Of a stretch of 64,000 nt of DNA, positions 25,989 through 35,779 are shown in pieces. The notes under the pieces were generated by a model that saw nothing but the letters and a program-made list of their open reading frames with translations, was not told where the DNA came from and searched no databases. Origin of the DNA: JADCRZ01 sp965200945 (GTDB lineage Bacteria; Bacteroidota; Bacteroidia; Chitinophagales; Chitinophagaceae); contig OZ241749.1 of assembly GCA_965200945.1 (NCBI GenBank), positions 6,138,001-6,202,000 on the forward strand. Reading direction: 5' to 3'. A program made the position numbers and the translations under genes. Position 1 is the stretch's first letter. Each line of letters opens with the position of its first letter.

Positions 25989-28900
25989 ATGACAAAGGAA
26001 ACGAAGCCACATACCAAAAGAAGTGTCCCGGGGCGCATACTTCGTATTCTGCTTACTATCATCATCAGCCTGTTCCTGCTCGTTGTTGTTATCCTGGTCC
26101 TTATCCAGACCCCACCCGTCCAGAATTTCCTGCTCAAAAAAGCGCAGTCGTACCTGCAGGGCAAACTCAAAACTCGGGTAGAGCTCGGAAAGATCTACAT
26201 CGGATTCCCGAAAAGCATCATACTGGAAGATATTTACCTGGAAGATCAGAAGAAAGACACCCTGTTGCTTGCGCAGCGGCTGAAGCTCGATGTAAGCATG
26301 ATGAAGCTGCTGCACAGCGAGCTGGAGATAAATGACATTGACCTCAACGGGATGACCGCCAAGGTGAAAAGGGAACTGCCCGACACCACTTTCAACTTCC
26401 AGTTCATCATCGATGCATTTGCTTCCAAAACGCCCGCCGAGACAAAACCTTCCGATACTTCTTCCTTCAAGATTGATATCAAGAACATAGAGCTCAACAA
26501 GATCCGCCTGGTATATAAAGATGTGGTCACCGGCAACGATGTGGATGTAAAGCTCCAGCATTTTGATACGCGCATCACCCATTTCGATCTCGATCATCAG
26601 CGGTTCGACATACCCGCTGCAACGCTGACCGGCCTTCATGGAAAAGTGTACCAGATAAAGCCGATCACCCCGGGTGACCCCCTGGCGGTGGATTCGGCCC
26701 AGACACAGGCGCCCATCGCCATGCAGCTCAACATCAAAAAAGTGGAGATCGGCGATATCGACCTCGACTACCGCAACGATGTATCGGCAATGTATGCCAA
26801 CCTGGCCCTCGGTAAATTGAACCTCAACATCCGGAACATAGACCTGCAGAACAGGGTCGTGAACCTCGATCAGCTCGAGCTCGACAATACGAATGCAGGC
26901 ATCCGCTTTGGCAAAACGGCCACCGTAAAAGTCGTGAACAAAGAGGTGAACGAGCAGGTACAAAGCCAGGCCGATGCCGGCTGGCGTGTGACTGCAGACA
27001 AGATCCGCATCAACAACAACAACCTGCAGTACGACGATGATAACATCCCCCGTCAGCGCACCGGCATGGACTTCGCCCATCTGAAAGCGGATGGTGTTAC
27101 GCTGCACCTCGACAGCCTCCGGTACAGTACCGATTCCATCATGGGTAACATTACCCGCGCTGAAATGAAGGAGCAGAGCGGTTTTCAACTTAACAAATGG
27201 CAGACCCGCTTTCTGTATGCAAACAACGAAGCTTACCTGAAAGATCTTATCCTCGAAACACCCGGAACAAAGATCAGCCGTTCGGTGGTGCTTCATTATC
27301 CGTCGATCGAAACGCTGAAAACAAATATGAGTGCGCTGCAGATGGACATCGACCTGCAGAACAGCACCATACAGGTAAAGGACATCCTCACTTTTATGCC
27401 TGCGATGAAAGCGCAGCCTGCTTTCGCCGATCCGAACAGCACCATCGATATCAATGCACGCCTGCGCGGCAACGTAGATCACCTGGTGGTTCCAAACCTG
27501 CAGGTGCGGGCTTTCAACGACACGCGGGTAAGCATGAGCGGTACCCTGTCGGCTTTGATGGATCCCAAGAAGACCGGTGCCGATCTGCAGATCGGTGAGA
27601 TCAGCACCTCCAAACGCGATCTGTTGCTGCTGGCGCCCAAAGGCTCTATTCCATCCACCATCACCCTCCCGGAAAAGATGCGGCTGACAGGCAAGCTGAA
27701 CGGCGGCATGAACAACATGAACCCCGACCTGGTGCTCACTACGAGTATGGGTACCGTTCGCATCAAAGGCACCATACAGAAACCGACCGATTCCATCAAC
27801 TGCCGCTACAACCTGGCCATACAAACGGGAAACCTGAATGTGGGCAAGCTCATACAGCAACCGGATATGATCGGATTACTGAGCGCCCGCTTCACCGCCA
27901 AAGGCAGGGGCTATGCCATGAAAACGGCACAGGCCGACATCAGCGGCCTCATCAATTCCGTAGTATTGAAAAAATACAATTACCGGAACCTGCAGCTTAC
28001 CGCTAGCATGGCCAGCCAGCAGTTCAAGGTGCATACCGGCATCCACGATCCGAACATCGATTTCGGCCTCGACGCTACCGCCGACATGCGCAGCAAGTTT
28101 CCGGCCGTTACGCTTTCGGCTGTGATCGACAGCATCAAAACACAGCCGCTCAACCTTACAACCGATCCCATCATTTACCGCGGCAACCTGACCGGCAATT
28201 TCCCGGTAACCGATCCTGATAACCTTACCGGCAGCCTGTTCGTCACCAACTCGCTTTTGATCATGGCGGGGCAGCGGGCAGAAGTGGACACACTTGATTT
28301 TTCTGCCGGACAAAGCAACAACGGACATTTCCTCAGCCTGAGTGCCGACCCTCTGCAGATACGGTTGGAAGGAAAGTATAAACTGACCCAGCTGGGTGAT
28401 ATCTTCCAGCAGGCCATACAGCCTTATTTTGCCGTGGTGCCGCCCGGAAAGACCAACCCGGTCGATCCCTATGCTTTTACATTCACCGGCTCGCTTGTCA
28501 ACAAGCCTCTGCTGACCAGCTTTCTGCCCGACCTTACCCGACTTGAACCGGTAACCATGAAAGGGGGTTTTTCCTCCGACAGCGGGTGGTCGTTCCTCGC
28601 CAGTTCACCGCAGGTGATCTATGGTACCAATACGGTAGACAGCCTCGTGATCAGGGCTGGTACCGGCCAGAACAAAGTGGCGGTGAACGCCAGTGTGCAG
28701 AAACTTACCAGCGGCAGCAGCATCGCCCTCTATAAAACAGCGATCGATGCCAGCATCGCGGAGAACAAGATCAATTTCACTGTGAACGTAAAAGACAAGG
28801 CTGCAAAAGACAAATACCGGCTGAACGCGCTGTTCGCGCAGCCCGAGACCGGCATCTATACTTTTTCAATCCTCCCGCAGGAACTGTTGCTCAATTCGCT

Positions 28901-31214
28901 GCCCTGGACGGTGACCGGCGACAACCTGATCACGATCTATCCCGATGGCGTGAACGCGCGCAACTTCGTGCTTAGCAAGAACAACCAGTCGCTCAGCATC
29001 AACAGCCAGTCGGCCGACAAGCTGGCCCCCATGGAAGTGAATTTTGCCAATTTCAAACTGGCAACGCTTACCAACTTCGTACAGTCGGACACCATTCCGG
29101 TTGATGGCACCCTGAATGGGAAGGCGGTTCTCAACAACCTGATGCAGCAGCCTACTTTCACCAGCGACCTCACCATCAGCGATGTGAGCATAAAGCAGGA
29201 CACCATTGGAAACCTCGGCATCCAGGTAAACAATACCGTCGCGAATACCTATGCGGCGGATGTAAAGATCACAGGGCATGGTAATGACGTGCAACTGACA
29301 GGAGACTACAATGTGCTCCCAGGCGACAGCAGCAATTTCGACATGAAGCTTGACATCCGGCAGATCCTGCTCAAGTCGCTGGAAGGCGCTAGCCTTGGGG
29401 CTATACGGAATTCCTCCGGCGCACTGACGGGTAATTTTGCGGTGAACGGTACCGTCGCCAGACCTTCCATCAACGGCAGTCTCAATTTCAACAAAACAGC
29501 CTTCAACCTGACCATGCTCAACAGCTATTTCAGGATAGATGACGAAACGATCAAGGTAGACAATGAAGGCGTTCATTTCGATACTTATACCATCAGGGAT
29601 TCTACCGGCAATTCGGCGGTGCTAGACGGTACCGTATACACGAAAACGCTGACCGACTACGAATTCAATCTTACATTCGAAGCAAATAATTTCAGGGCGC
29701 TGAACACCACCAAGAAAGATAACCAGGTCTATTACGGGCAATTGTTCTTTAACAGCAACCTGCGCATCAAAGGCACACAGCTGAAACCAGTGGTAGACGG
29801 TTCGCTGGCGATCAACGAAGCCACCAAGCTGACCATCGTATTGCCACAAAGCGAGCCCGGGGTACAGGCCCGCGACGGCATCGTGGAATTTGTAGATATG
29901 GACGCCGTGCCCAATGATTCGCTTTTCATGGCCAAATATGATTCGCTCAATTCATCCGAAATGCTGGGTATGGATGTATCGCTCAACATCACGATTGATA
30001 AGAACGCCGAGTTCGACGTGATCGTGGATGAGGGCAATGGCGATTTCCTGCGGGTGAAAGGAGAAGCCACGCTCAGCGGCGGTATCGACCCCAGCGGCAA
30101 GATCACCCTTACAGGCGCTTACGAGCTGAACGAAGGCGCGTATGAACTTTCTTTTAATTTCCTGCACCGCCGCTTTGATATCCAGAAAGGCAGCCGCATT
30201 GTATGGACAGGCGAACCTACCGATGCTAATGTGGATCTCACCGCTGTGTACGTAGCCCGTACGGCTCCCTACGACCTGGTACAGGATGAAATAGACGCGA
30301 CCGGTGGCAATTCGGGATTTTATAAACAAAAGCTTCCCTTTGAAGTGGATCTTATTATGAAAGGCGCCCTGATGAAACCGGACCTCACGTTCGACATCGT
30401 GCTCCCGGAGAACCAGAACTTCAATGTAGGACGTGATGTGACCGATGCCGTCAACAACAAGCTGCTGGTGCTTCGGCAGGAGCCTTCGGAACTGAACAAG
30501 CAGGTATTTGCGCTTCTGCTGCTTGGCCGCTTTATTTCTGAAAACCCATTTGCCAGCAGCGGCAGTGGAGGCGGAGGAGCCGCCGAAAGCTTTGCTCGCT
30601 CGAGCGTGAGCAAGCTGCTCACCGAACAGCTCAACAACCTCGCTTCCGACCTGGTCAAAGGCGTCGACATCAACTTCGACGTACAATCGACCACAGACGA
30701 CTATACCACCGGCGAACGCAGCGACCGCACCGACCTGAACGTGGGCCTTTCCAAACGCCTGCTCAACGACCGCCTCACGGTTTCTGTAGGAAGCAATTTC
30801 CAGCTGGAAGGCGCACAATCACAAACGGGTCAGCAGCAGCGTACCAGCAACCTGGCCGGTAATGTGGCCATCGATTACAAGCTGAGCCAGGATGGGCGCT
30901 ACATGCTGCGGGCTTACCGCCGCAACGAATTTGAAGGGGTGATCGATGGTTATATCATAGAAACGGGCGTAGGCTTTATCATCAACGTAGACTATAACAA
31001 GTTTAAGCAGATATTCCTTTCCAAGAAACAGCGGGAAACCAAGCGTGCCCTGAGAAAAAAGTCTAGGGACGAAGAAGAACTCGACAAGAAAAAGAAGGAG
31101 CAACAGAACCAGAAAGAGCAGAACCCGAACGGCACAGGTCCGAAGAATAAAATCACAGAAGCCGATGACCGGAAAAAAGATATTCAAACCACGAATGAGA
31201 CGACCCATGATTAA
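25989..31214 (+). CDS. tamB: Translocation/assembly module protein TamB (AsmA-like, DUF490)
   Basis: A 1741-residue inner-membrane-anchored periplasmic protein. After a basic start, one transmembrane helix (ILLTIIISLFLLVVVILVLI) leads into a very long beta-helical region built from repeated strands, as in AsmA/TamB lipid- and protein-transfer proteins (KLKTRVELGKIYIGFPKSI; LEDIYLEDQKKDTLLLAQRL). The C-terminal DUF490 domain is at ~1290-1640 (LNEGAYELSFNFLHRRFDIQKGSRI; LPFEVDLIMKGALMKPDL; LVKGVDINFDVQSTTDDYTTGE). A Lys/Glu-rich tail (KSRDEEELDKKKKEQQNQ) ends it. TamB bridges the periplasm to an outer-membrane partner, here the next gene, which overlaps it by 8 bp. Confidence 0.93.
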   Translation: MTKETKPHTKRSVPGRILRILLTIIISLFLLVVVILVLIQTPPVQNFLLKKAQSYLQGKLKTRVELGKIYIGFPKSIILEDIYLEDQKKDTLLLAQRLKLDVSMMKLLHSELEINDIDLNGMTAKVKRELPDTTFNFQFIIDAFASKTPAETKPSDTSSFKIDIKNIELNKIRLVYKDVVTGNDVDVKLQHFDTRITHFDLDHQRFDIPAATLTGLHGKVYQIKPITPGDPLAVDSAQTQAPIAMQLNIKKVEIGDIDLDYRNDVSAMYANLALGKLNLNIRNIDLQNRVVNLDQLELDNTNAGIRFGKTATVKVVNKEVNEQVQSQADAGWRVTADKIRINNNNLQYDDDNIPRQRTGMDFAHLKADGVTLHLDSLRYSTDSIMGNITRAEMKEQSGFQLNKWQTRFLYANNEAYLKDLILETPGTKISRSVVLHYPSIETLKTNMSALQMDIDLQNSTIQVKDILTFMPAMKAQPAFADPNSTIDINARLRGNVDHLVVPNLQVRAFNDTRVSMSGTLSALMDPKKTGADLQIGEISTSKRDLLLLAPKGSIPSTITLPEKMRLTGKLNGGMNNMNPDLVLTTSMGTVRIKGTIQKPTDSINCRYNLAIQTGNLNVGKLIQQPDMIGLLSARFTAKGRGYAMKTAQADISGLINSVVLKKYNYRNLQLTASMASQQFKVHTGIHDPNIDFGLDATADMRSKFPAVTLSAVIDSIKTQPLNLTTDPIIYRGNLTGNFPVTDPDNLTGSLFVTNSLLIMAGQRAEVDTLDFSAGQSNNGHFLSLSADPLQIRLEGKYKLTQLGDIFQQAIQPYFAVVPPGKTNPVDPYAFTFTGSLVNKPLLTSFLPDLTRLEPVTMKGGFSSDSGWSFLASSPQVIYGTNTVDSLVIRAGTGQNKVAVNASVQKLTSGSSIALYKTAIDASIAENKINFTVNVKDKAAKDKYRLNALFAQPETGIYTFSILPQELLLNSLPWTVTGDNLITIYPDGVNARNFVLSKNNQSLSINSQSADKLAPMEVNFANFKLATLTNFVQSDTIPVDGTLNGKAVLNNLMQQPTFTSDLTISDVSIKQDTIGNLGIQVNNTVANTYAADVKITGHGNDVQLTGDYNVLPGDSSNFDMKLDIRQILLKSLEGASLGAIRNSSGALTGNFAVNGTVARPSINGSLNFNKTAFNLTMLNSYFRIDDETIKVDNEGVHFDTYTIRDSTGNSAVLDGTVYTKTLTDYEFNLTFEANNFRALNTTKKDNQVYYGQLFFNSNLRIKGTQLKPVVDGSLAINEATKLTIVLPQSEPGVQARDGIVEFVDMDAVPNDSLFMAKYDSLNSSEMLGMDVSLNITIDKNAEFDVIVDEGNGDFLRVKGEATLSGGIDPSGKITLTGAYELNEGAYELSFNFLHRRFDIQKGSRIVWTGEPTDANVDLTAVYVARTAPYDLVQDEIDATGGNSGFYKQKLPFEVDLIMKGALMKPDLTFDIVLPENQNFNVGRDVTDAVNNKLLVLRQEPSELNKQVFALLLLGRFISENPFASSGSGGGGAAESFARSSVSKLLTEQLNNLASDLVKGVDINFDVQSTTDDYTTGERSDRTDLNVGLSKRLLNDRLTVSVGSNFQLEGAQSQTGQQQRTSNLAGNVAIDYKLSQDGRYMLRAYRRNEFEGVIDGYIIETGVGFIINVDYNKFKQIFLSKKQRETKRALRKKSRDEEELDKKKKEQQNQKEQNPNGTGPKNKITEADDRKKDIQTTNETTHD

Positions 31215-33543
31215 AAAGTCCGGCCTCGCAAAAGGGATCTGGTATGCGTTGCTTGGCACTGTGCTGCTTTCGCTGGGTGCCTGCAGCAACACCAAGTACC
31301 TGCCCGCCGGCGAATCGCTGTACACGGGTGCCGAGCTGAAACTGTCGGGACCCAAGCTGAAAAAAAGCCGGAGGAAAGCCATCGAAACAGAACTTTATAC
31401 ACTTGTAAGGCCAAAGCCGAATGCAAATATCTTTGGGATACGCTATAAGCTGTGGCTGTACAACATCGCGGGGCATCCCAGGAAAAAGCATTCTCCGGCC
31501 GCCATTATCAAAAGGCTGGGAGAGCCTCCCGTACTCCTGAGTGATGTAAACCTTGTCAAAAACCAGACGGTGCTCGACAATCACCTGGAAAACCAGGGAT
31601 ATTTTCAGGTAGACGTAAAAAGCGATACAGTGGTGAAAAAACGCCGGGCCACTGCTGAATACACCATCAAAACAAATAACCGCTACGTCATCAAGGAAGT
31701 GATCTGGCCCGGCGACAGCAGTGATGCAGAAAAAGCCATCCGGTCGGTGTCTGCCACCTCCTTGTTAAGAGTAGGCGATCCGTTTGATCTGGATGTAATC
31801 ATTGCCGAACGCATCCGCATAGACGCCGAACTAAAGGAAAAAGGTTTTTATTACTTCAATCCAGACTATCTTATCATAAAGGCCGACAGCACAGTAGGAG
31901 AGGACAAAGTGAATATGTACGTGCAGTTCAAACGCGGAACGCCGGCAGAAGGCAAACGGGTTTTTACGATCAACGACGTGTTTGTATACACGTCGTTTAC
32001 CCTCAATGCCAACCCTATAGATACATCGAAGCGTACGGCTACTTTCTACAAAGGCTATTATGTGCTCGACCGTCGCAAGCAGTACAAACCGCGCCTTTTT
32101 GCGCAGGCACTCCGGTTCAATTCCGGCGACATTTACAGCCGCACCGATCACAACCAGAGCCTGAACCGCCTGATCAACCTGGGCGCCTTCAAGTTTGTAA
32201 AGAACCGGTTCGAGAACGTGCCCGGTGATTCTGCGAAGCTGAACTCTTATTATTACCTAACGCCGCTGCCGAGGCAGTCGCTCCATGCTGAACTGAACGG
32301 AAGCACAAAATCAAACAACCTGACCGGTACACTGATAACGGTCGGCTGGCGCAACAGGAACTTTTTCCGGGGCGGCGAGCTGCTTACCATCAATGCATCG
32401 GGCGGCCTGGAAGTGCAGTACGGCGGACAATTCAAAGGGTTTAACACATACAGGGTCGGACTGGATGCGAACCTGAGCTTTCCGCGATACCTGATCCCGT
32501 TTAAGAACGTGACCACACGCAGTGGTTTCGTACCTAAAACAATAATTTCTGCAGGCTACGAAGTTGTGAGCAGGCAACAGTTGTTCACGCTGAACTCTTT
32601 TCACTCATCATTCGGGTATTCCTGGAAGGAAAGCCCTATGAAAGAACATACGCTCAATCCTATCAGCATCACTTATGTTCAGCCGATCAACGTGTCGCCG
32701 CGGTACCTCGACAGTATCAACAATTACCCGATACTGAAGCGGACCATTGACAAGCAATTCATCCTAGGAACCAGTTATACTTACAACTACAACCAGCAGG
32801 TTGCCAACCCGCCTGTAAACAGTATTTATTTCAATGGTAACGTCGATCTGTCGGGCAACGTAGCCGGACTGATCACCGGGGCCAATTATAAGAATGGTGA
32901 TTCAGTAAAGTTGTTTAATGCCCTGTTCGCACAGTATGTACGTACGGAGGCAGACTTCAGGTATTACCGCAAGCTGAACACAAAGAGAACGGTGTGGGCC
33001 AACCGTGTTATTTTCGGCTTCGGCCTGCCGTACGGCAATTCGGTGGCTATGCCGTATGTGAAGCAGTTCTTTGTGGGAGGTAACAACAGCCTCCGTGCCT
33101 TCCGCAGCCGTTCGGTAGGGCCGGGCACCTATTACGACAGTTCGATCGTAGGCGCAAAAGGAAAGAACACATTCTACCCCGACAAGACCGGCGATATAAA
33201 ACTGGAGATGAATACCGAGTTGCGGCAGCAACTGTTCAGCATTGTGCAGGGCGCCATTTTCGTTGATGCCGGCAACGTGTGGCTGTACAACGACGACCCC
33301 AACCAGGCAGGTGGCAAGTTCACCAAGAACTTCCTGAGCCAGCTGGCGGTGGGTGCGGGCGCAGGTCTTCGCTTTGATGCCACCATCCTCGTATTGAGGC
33401 TCGATGTGGCGTTTCCGCTCCGGAAGCCCTATCTACCGGAAGGGCAAAGATGGGTGTTGAACCGGATCGGACTGTTTGACAAATCTCCTGCCTGGCGAAG
33501 TGAAAACCTTGTATTCAACCTCGGTATCGGGTACCCGTTTTAG
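31207..33543 (+). CDS. tamL: Lipoprotein BamA/TamA-family outer-membrane assembly factor (TamL)
   Basis: An Omp85-family barrel of 778 residues with an unusual lipoprotein start: MIKKSGLAKGIWYALLGTVL then LSLGACSNTKYLPAGE, where LGAC is a lipobox. This is the Bacteroidota TamL arrangement. POTRA-like domains fill ~50-330 (LLRVGDPFDLDVIIAERIRI; KRVFTINDVFVY). The Omp85 barrel follows from ~380, with VGGNNSLRAFRSRSVGPG as the conserved FxGG-type/L6 RxxR region, and ends FNLGIGYPF. A start 14 codons earlier (31165) is possible, but the ATG at 31207 gives a clean signal and an ATGATTAA overlap with the tamB stop, implying coupled translation. Confidence 0.9.
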   Translation: MIKKSGLAKGIWYALLGTVLLSLGACSNTKYLPAGESLYTGAELKLSGPKLKKSRRKAIETELYTLVRPKPNANIFGIRYKLWLYNIAGHPRKKHSPAAIIKRLGEPPVLLSDVNLVKNQTVLDNHLENQGYFQVDVKSDTVVKKRRATAEYTIKTNNRYVIKEVIWPGDSSDAEKAIRSVSATSLLRVGDPFDLDVIIAERIRIDAELKEKGFYYFNPDYLIIKADSTVGEDKVNMYVQFKRGTPAEGKRVFTINDVFVYTSFTLNANPIDTSKRTATFYKGYYVLDRRKQYKPRLFAQALRFNSGDIYSRTDHNQSLNRLINLGAFKFVKNRFENVPGDSAKLNSYYYLTPLPRQSLHAELNGSTKSNNLTGTLITVGWRNRNFFRGGELLTINASGGLEVQYGGQFKGFNTYRVGLDANLSFPRYLIPFKNVTTRSGFVPKTIISAGYEVVSRQQLFTLNSFHSSFGYSWKESPMKEHTLNPISITYVQPINVSPRYLDSINNYPILKRTIDKQFILGTSYTYNYNQQVANPPVNSIYFNGNVDLSGNVAGLITGANYKNGDSVKLFNALFAQYVRTEADFRYYRKLNTKRTVWANRVIFGFGLPYGNSVAMPYVKQFFVGGNNSLRAFRSRSVGPGTYYDSSIVGAKGKNTFYPDKTGDIKLEMNTELRQQLFSIVQGAIFVDAGNVWLYNDDPNQAGGKFTKNFLSQLAVGAGAGLRFDATILVLRLDVAFPLRKPYLPEGQRWVLNRIGLFDKSPAWRSENLVFNLGIGYPF

Positions 33544-33604
33544 TTGATCGGGCAAGTTGCAGCGCTGTCTTTGTACCTGAAAAAAAGGGCAAGAAATTAT
33601 ACTT

Positions 33605-33654
33605 CATGCCATTCCGGTTAAGCGTTCGACCAAAACCGGGGTGGCATGTTTTTT
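33605..33654 (+). terminator. Intrinsic terminator of the tamB-tamL operon
   Basis: CATGCCA (33605-33611) pairs with TGGCATG (33642-33648) and CCGGTT (33614-33619) with AACCGG (33634-33639), with small mismatches between, and six T residues follow. This is a classic rho-independent design 61 bp after the tamL stop, and it separates that operon from the DUF892 gene. Confidence 0.8.
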
Positions 33655-33679
33655 ATTCATAATTTATAAAACAACCATT

Positions 33680-34294
33680 ATGGCCAAGAGTAAGAAAAGT
33701 GCACCTGTAGCAGCGAAGAAAGCTCCTGTAAAAGCAGCTCCTAAAGCAGCTCCCAAAAGAGCGGCGACAAAAAAAACTGTTAGCTCCGAAGAGGACAGTT
33801 CCATGCTTGAGGAGTTTATGCTCGATTCGATCAAAGATATTTACTGGGCAGAAAAACACCTGACGAAGACGCTCCCAAAACTTATAAAGGCAGCCACGAC
33901 CGAAGAAATCAAAACGGTCTTCCAGGATCACCTGGCTGCAACGCAGGAACATGCGGTGCGACTGGAGCAGGTGTTTTCCATCCTCGGCAAAAAAGCACAG
34001 GCGAAAAAATGTGACGCCATGGACGGCATTACCAAAGAAGCAGAGAGCATTATCGAAGAAACGGAGAAAGGTACCAAGACCCGCGACGTAGCCCTGATCA
34101 TGGCTGCACAAAAAGTAGAGCACTATGAAATTGCCACCTATGGCGGACTGGTACAGATCAGCAAGACACTGGGAAAGAATGACATTGCCGATATCCTTGC
34201 GCAAACACTGCAGGAAGAAAAAGACACCGATCACCTGCTTTCCGAAATTGCGGAAAACAACATCAATATGGAAGCATCGCAGGAAAGTGAATGA
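33680..34294 (+). CDS. DUF892 (YciF-type) ferritin-like protein with Lys/Ala/Pro-rich N-terminal tail
   Basis: A 204-residue protein. Residues 1-32 form a basic, histone-H1-like tail (MAKSKKSAPVAAKKAPVKAA, ending KRAATKK). Residues ~40-195 are a DUF892 four-helix ferritin-like bundle (SSMLEEFMLDSIKDIYWAEKHL; LPKLIKAATTEEIK; EHYEIATYGGLVQISKTLG; LQEEKDTDHLLSEIAE), with Glu and His residues at the positions of a possible di-metal site. YciF-type proteins are stress-induced; the metal function is not established. The ATG at 33680 is used because the 13 codons before it read through the terminator. The tail suggests DNA binding. Confidence 0.88.
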   Translation: MAKSKKSAPVAAKKAPVKAAPKAAPKRAATKKTVSSEEDSSMLEEFMLDSIKDIYWAEKHLTKTLPKLIKAATTEEIKTVFQDHLAATQEHAVRLEQVFSILGKKAQAKKCDAMDGITKEAESIIEETEKGTKTRDVALIMAAQKVEHYEIATYGGLVQISKTLGKNDIADILAQTLQEEKDTDHLLSEIAENNINMEASQESE

Positions 34295-34343
34295 TAATTT
34301 TAGATATGGCAGGTTTGCAATGATCTGCACATGATTAAACAGG

Positions 34344-34407
34344 TAAGATGTAATAAAAGAAAAAGCCGGCAGATCATTCTGCCGGCTTTTTCTTTTATTA
34401 CATCTTA
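34344..34407. terminator. 30-bp perfect inverted repeat, bidirectional terminator
   Basis: A perfect 30-bp stem (34344-34373 with 34378-34407) closes on a 4-base TCAT loop. Its core GCCGGCAGA/TCTGCCGGC is followed by TTTTTCTTTT on one strand and preceded by AAAAGAAAAA on the other, so either strand reads as GC stem plus T-run. It sits between the convergent DUF892 and lysine-rich genes and should stop both. The stem is far longer than a terminator needs. Confidence 0.85.
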
Positions 34408-34568
34408 AATTCAGGTATCTGATTTTTTGCGCATTGAATTACAGAAGAAAAAAATTTGCGATGGTTCTAAATAAAGATGAAGCACTGATTGTAAGACGAC
34501 CTGCGACCGGCGATTCAAAGAATGCAGGTAGATCGAACGTGGCTCTTTTTATACTTCATCGGGCTTAA

Positions 34569-34949
34569 TTATTTCCTGCCGGGCCGGGAAGCGCTTTTTT
34601 TGCTGACCGCCTTTTTGGGAGCTGCTTTCTTCACAGCCTTCTTAGCAACTGCTTTTTTGGGTGCAGCTTTTTTGACAACAGCTTTTTTGGGGGCGGCTTT
34701 CTTTACGGCTTTTTTGGGTGCCGCTTTTTTCACTGCCGCCTTCTTGGCTGTTTTTTTCGCCGCAGCTTTCTTGCCGGGAGGAGGAGGCACTTTAGCGCCT
34801 TTTTTTCTGGCTTCAGATAAGCCGATCGCAATTGCCTGTTTGGGATTGGTCACTTTGTTTCCGCTTCTTCCACTGGTCAATTTTCCCTTTTGCATTTCAT
34901 CGATTGACTTGTGAACTTTGTTCTGAGAAGACTTAGAGTACTTGGCCAT
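34569..34949 (-). CDS. Lysine-rich protein: DUF6496-type head with histone-H1-like repeat tail
   Basis: A 126-residue very basic protein. Residues ~1-55 form a compact head (MAKYSKSSQNKVHKSIDEMQ, then NKVTNPKQAIAIGLSEARKK) of the DUF6496 kind, joined by a Pro run (VPPPPGKK). Residues ~60-118 are tandem KKAxxKKAV/KKAAPKKAV units ending in SASRPGRK, resembling the C-terminal tail of histone H1 and bacterial H1-like proteins. The DNA carries matching imperfect repeats of GCTTTTTTGGG-type words. It is expected to bind DNA or RNA and compact the nucleoid. It is convergent with the DUF892 gene, whose N-terminus carries a similar tail. Confidence 0.8.
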   Translation of the reverse strand: MAKYSKSSQNKVHKSIDEMQKGKLTSGRSGNKVTNPKQAIAIGLSEARKKGAKVPPPPGKKAAAKKTAKKAAVKKAAPKKAVKKAAPKKAVVKKAAPKKAVAKKAVKKAAPKKAVSKKSASRPGRK

Positions 34950-35196
34950 AGCATTGAATTTATGAAAAAATGGGTGAGTAATCGATTTGATGCTGCTACG
35001 AGAAAAGAACTTGCATATATGAATAAAGGTAGTGTATTAAATTCTACAAAAAGGCCGGATGGGCAACAAACTGTTTCAAATACAGAGTGATGGAGATAAA
35101 ATTAGGGGTTTTGTATTACCATAAAATTGCCTGCTCATTGCGGGCACAGTTTTTTAATCAAGATATTTATCAATCTCACTTTAAAAATCAGTTGTT

Positions 35197-35694
35197 ATGG
35201 AAATCAATGAAAATCTGAAAGAAATTCTGAATGATCTGATCAAAATCAACAATGATAGGATAGAAGGTTACAACAAGGCCATCAAGGAATCGGAAGCAAA
35301 TGACCTGGATCTTAAAGCTGTCTACAAACGCATGGCTGATCAGAGCCAGCAGAATGTGGCAGAGCTGTCACGTGAAGTGGTAAAACTCGGCGGAGACCCT
35401 GAAGATGGAACAACCAACTCAGGTAAGATCTACCGGGCATGGATGGACGTAAAAGCTGCTTTCACAGGCAGTGACCGTCATTCCATTCTTGCTTCCAATG
35501 AGTATGGCGAAGATGTAGCCCAGAAAGCATACAAAGAGGCGCTGACAACAGATGAGCCGCTCTCAGTTGAGATCAGGCAGCTGATCGCTACACAGCAGGC
35601 TTCTTTAAAAGAATCGCATGATCTGATCAAGAAATACCGCGATACAACAGCATCGGTAAAGGATCTGGCGGATTCAGCCAGCAAAGGTTTATAA
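35197..35694 (+). CDS. PA2169-family four-helix-bundle protein (DUF2383-like)
   Basis: A 165-residue all-helical protein: MEINENLKEILNDLIKINND, then IEGYNKAIKES, YKRMADQSQQNVAELSREVV, LGGDPEDGTTNSGKIYRAWM and ALTTDEPLSVEIRQLIATQQ. The pattern of Glu and His or Tyr in helices and the GGxPxxGTxxGxxxRxW turn are typical of the PA2169/DUF2383 bundle related to ferritins and rubrerythrins. It is usually stress-associated, with no proven enzyme activity. It is preceded by 247 bp without a gene and followed by a good terminator; with the DUF892 and lysine-rich genes it forms a stress-type cluster. Confidence 0.88.
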   Translation: MEINENLKEILNDLIKINNDRIEGYNKAIKESEANDLDLKAVYKRMADQSQQNVAELSREVVKLGGDPEDGTTNSGKIYRAWMDVKAAFTGSDRHSILASNEYGEDVAQKAYKEALTTDEPLSVEIRQLIATQQASLKESHDLIKKYRDTTASVKDLADSASKGL

Positions 35695-35779
35695 ACCGGC
35701 TCAACATCCCGGCAGGAATTATTGAATAGAATTGATTATCATCCTTTGAAAGACTATCCGTTACCTTATACCGGGTAGC

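Noticed and set aside
25875..27860. A 661-codon open frame on the minus strand opposite tamB
   Set aside because: It lies wholly against an unmistakable TamB gene, its translation is His/Val-rich without domains, and such long antisense frames arise from the codon bias of this DNA.
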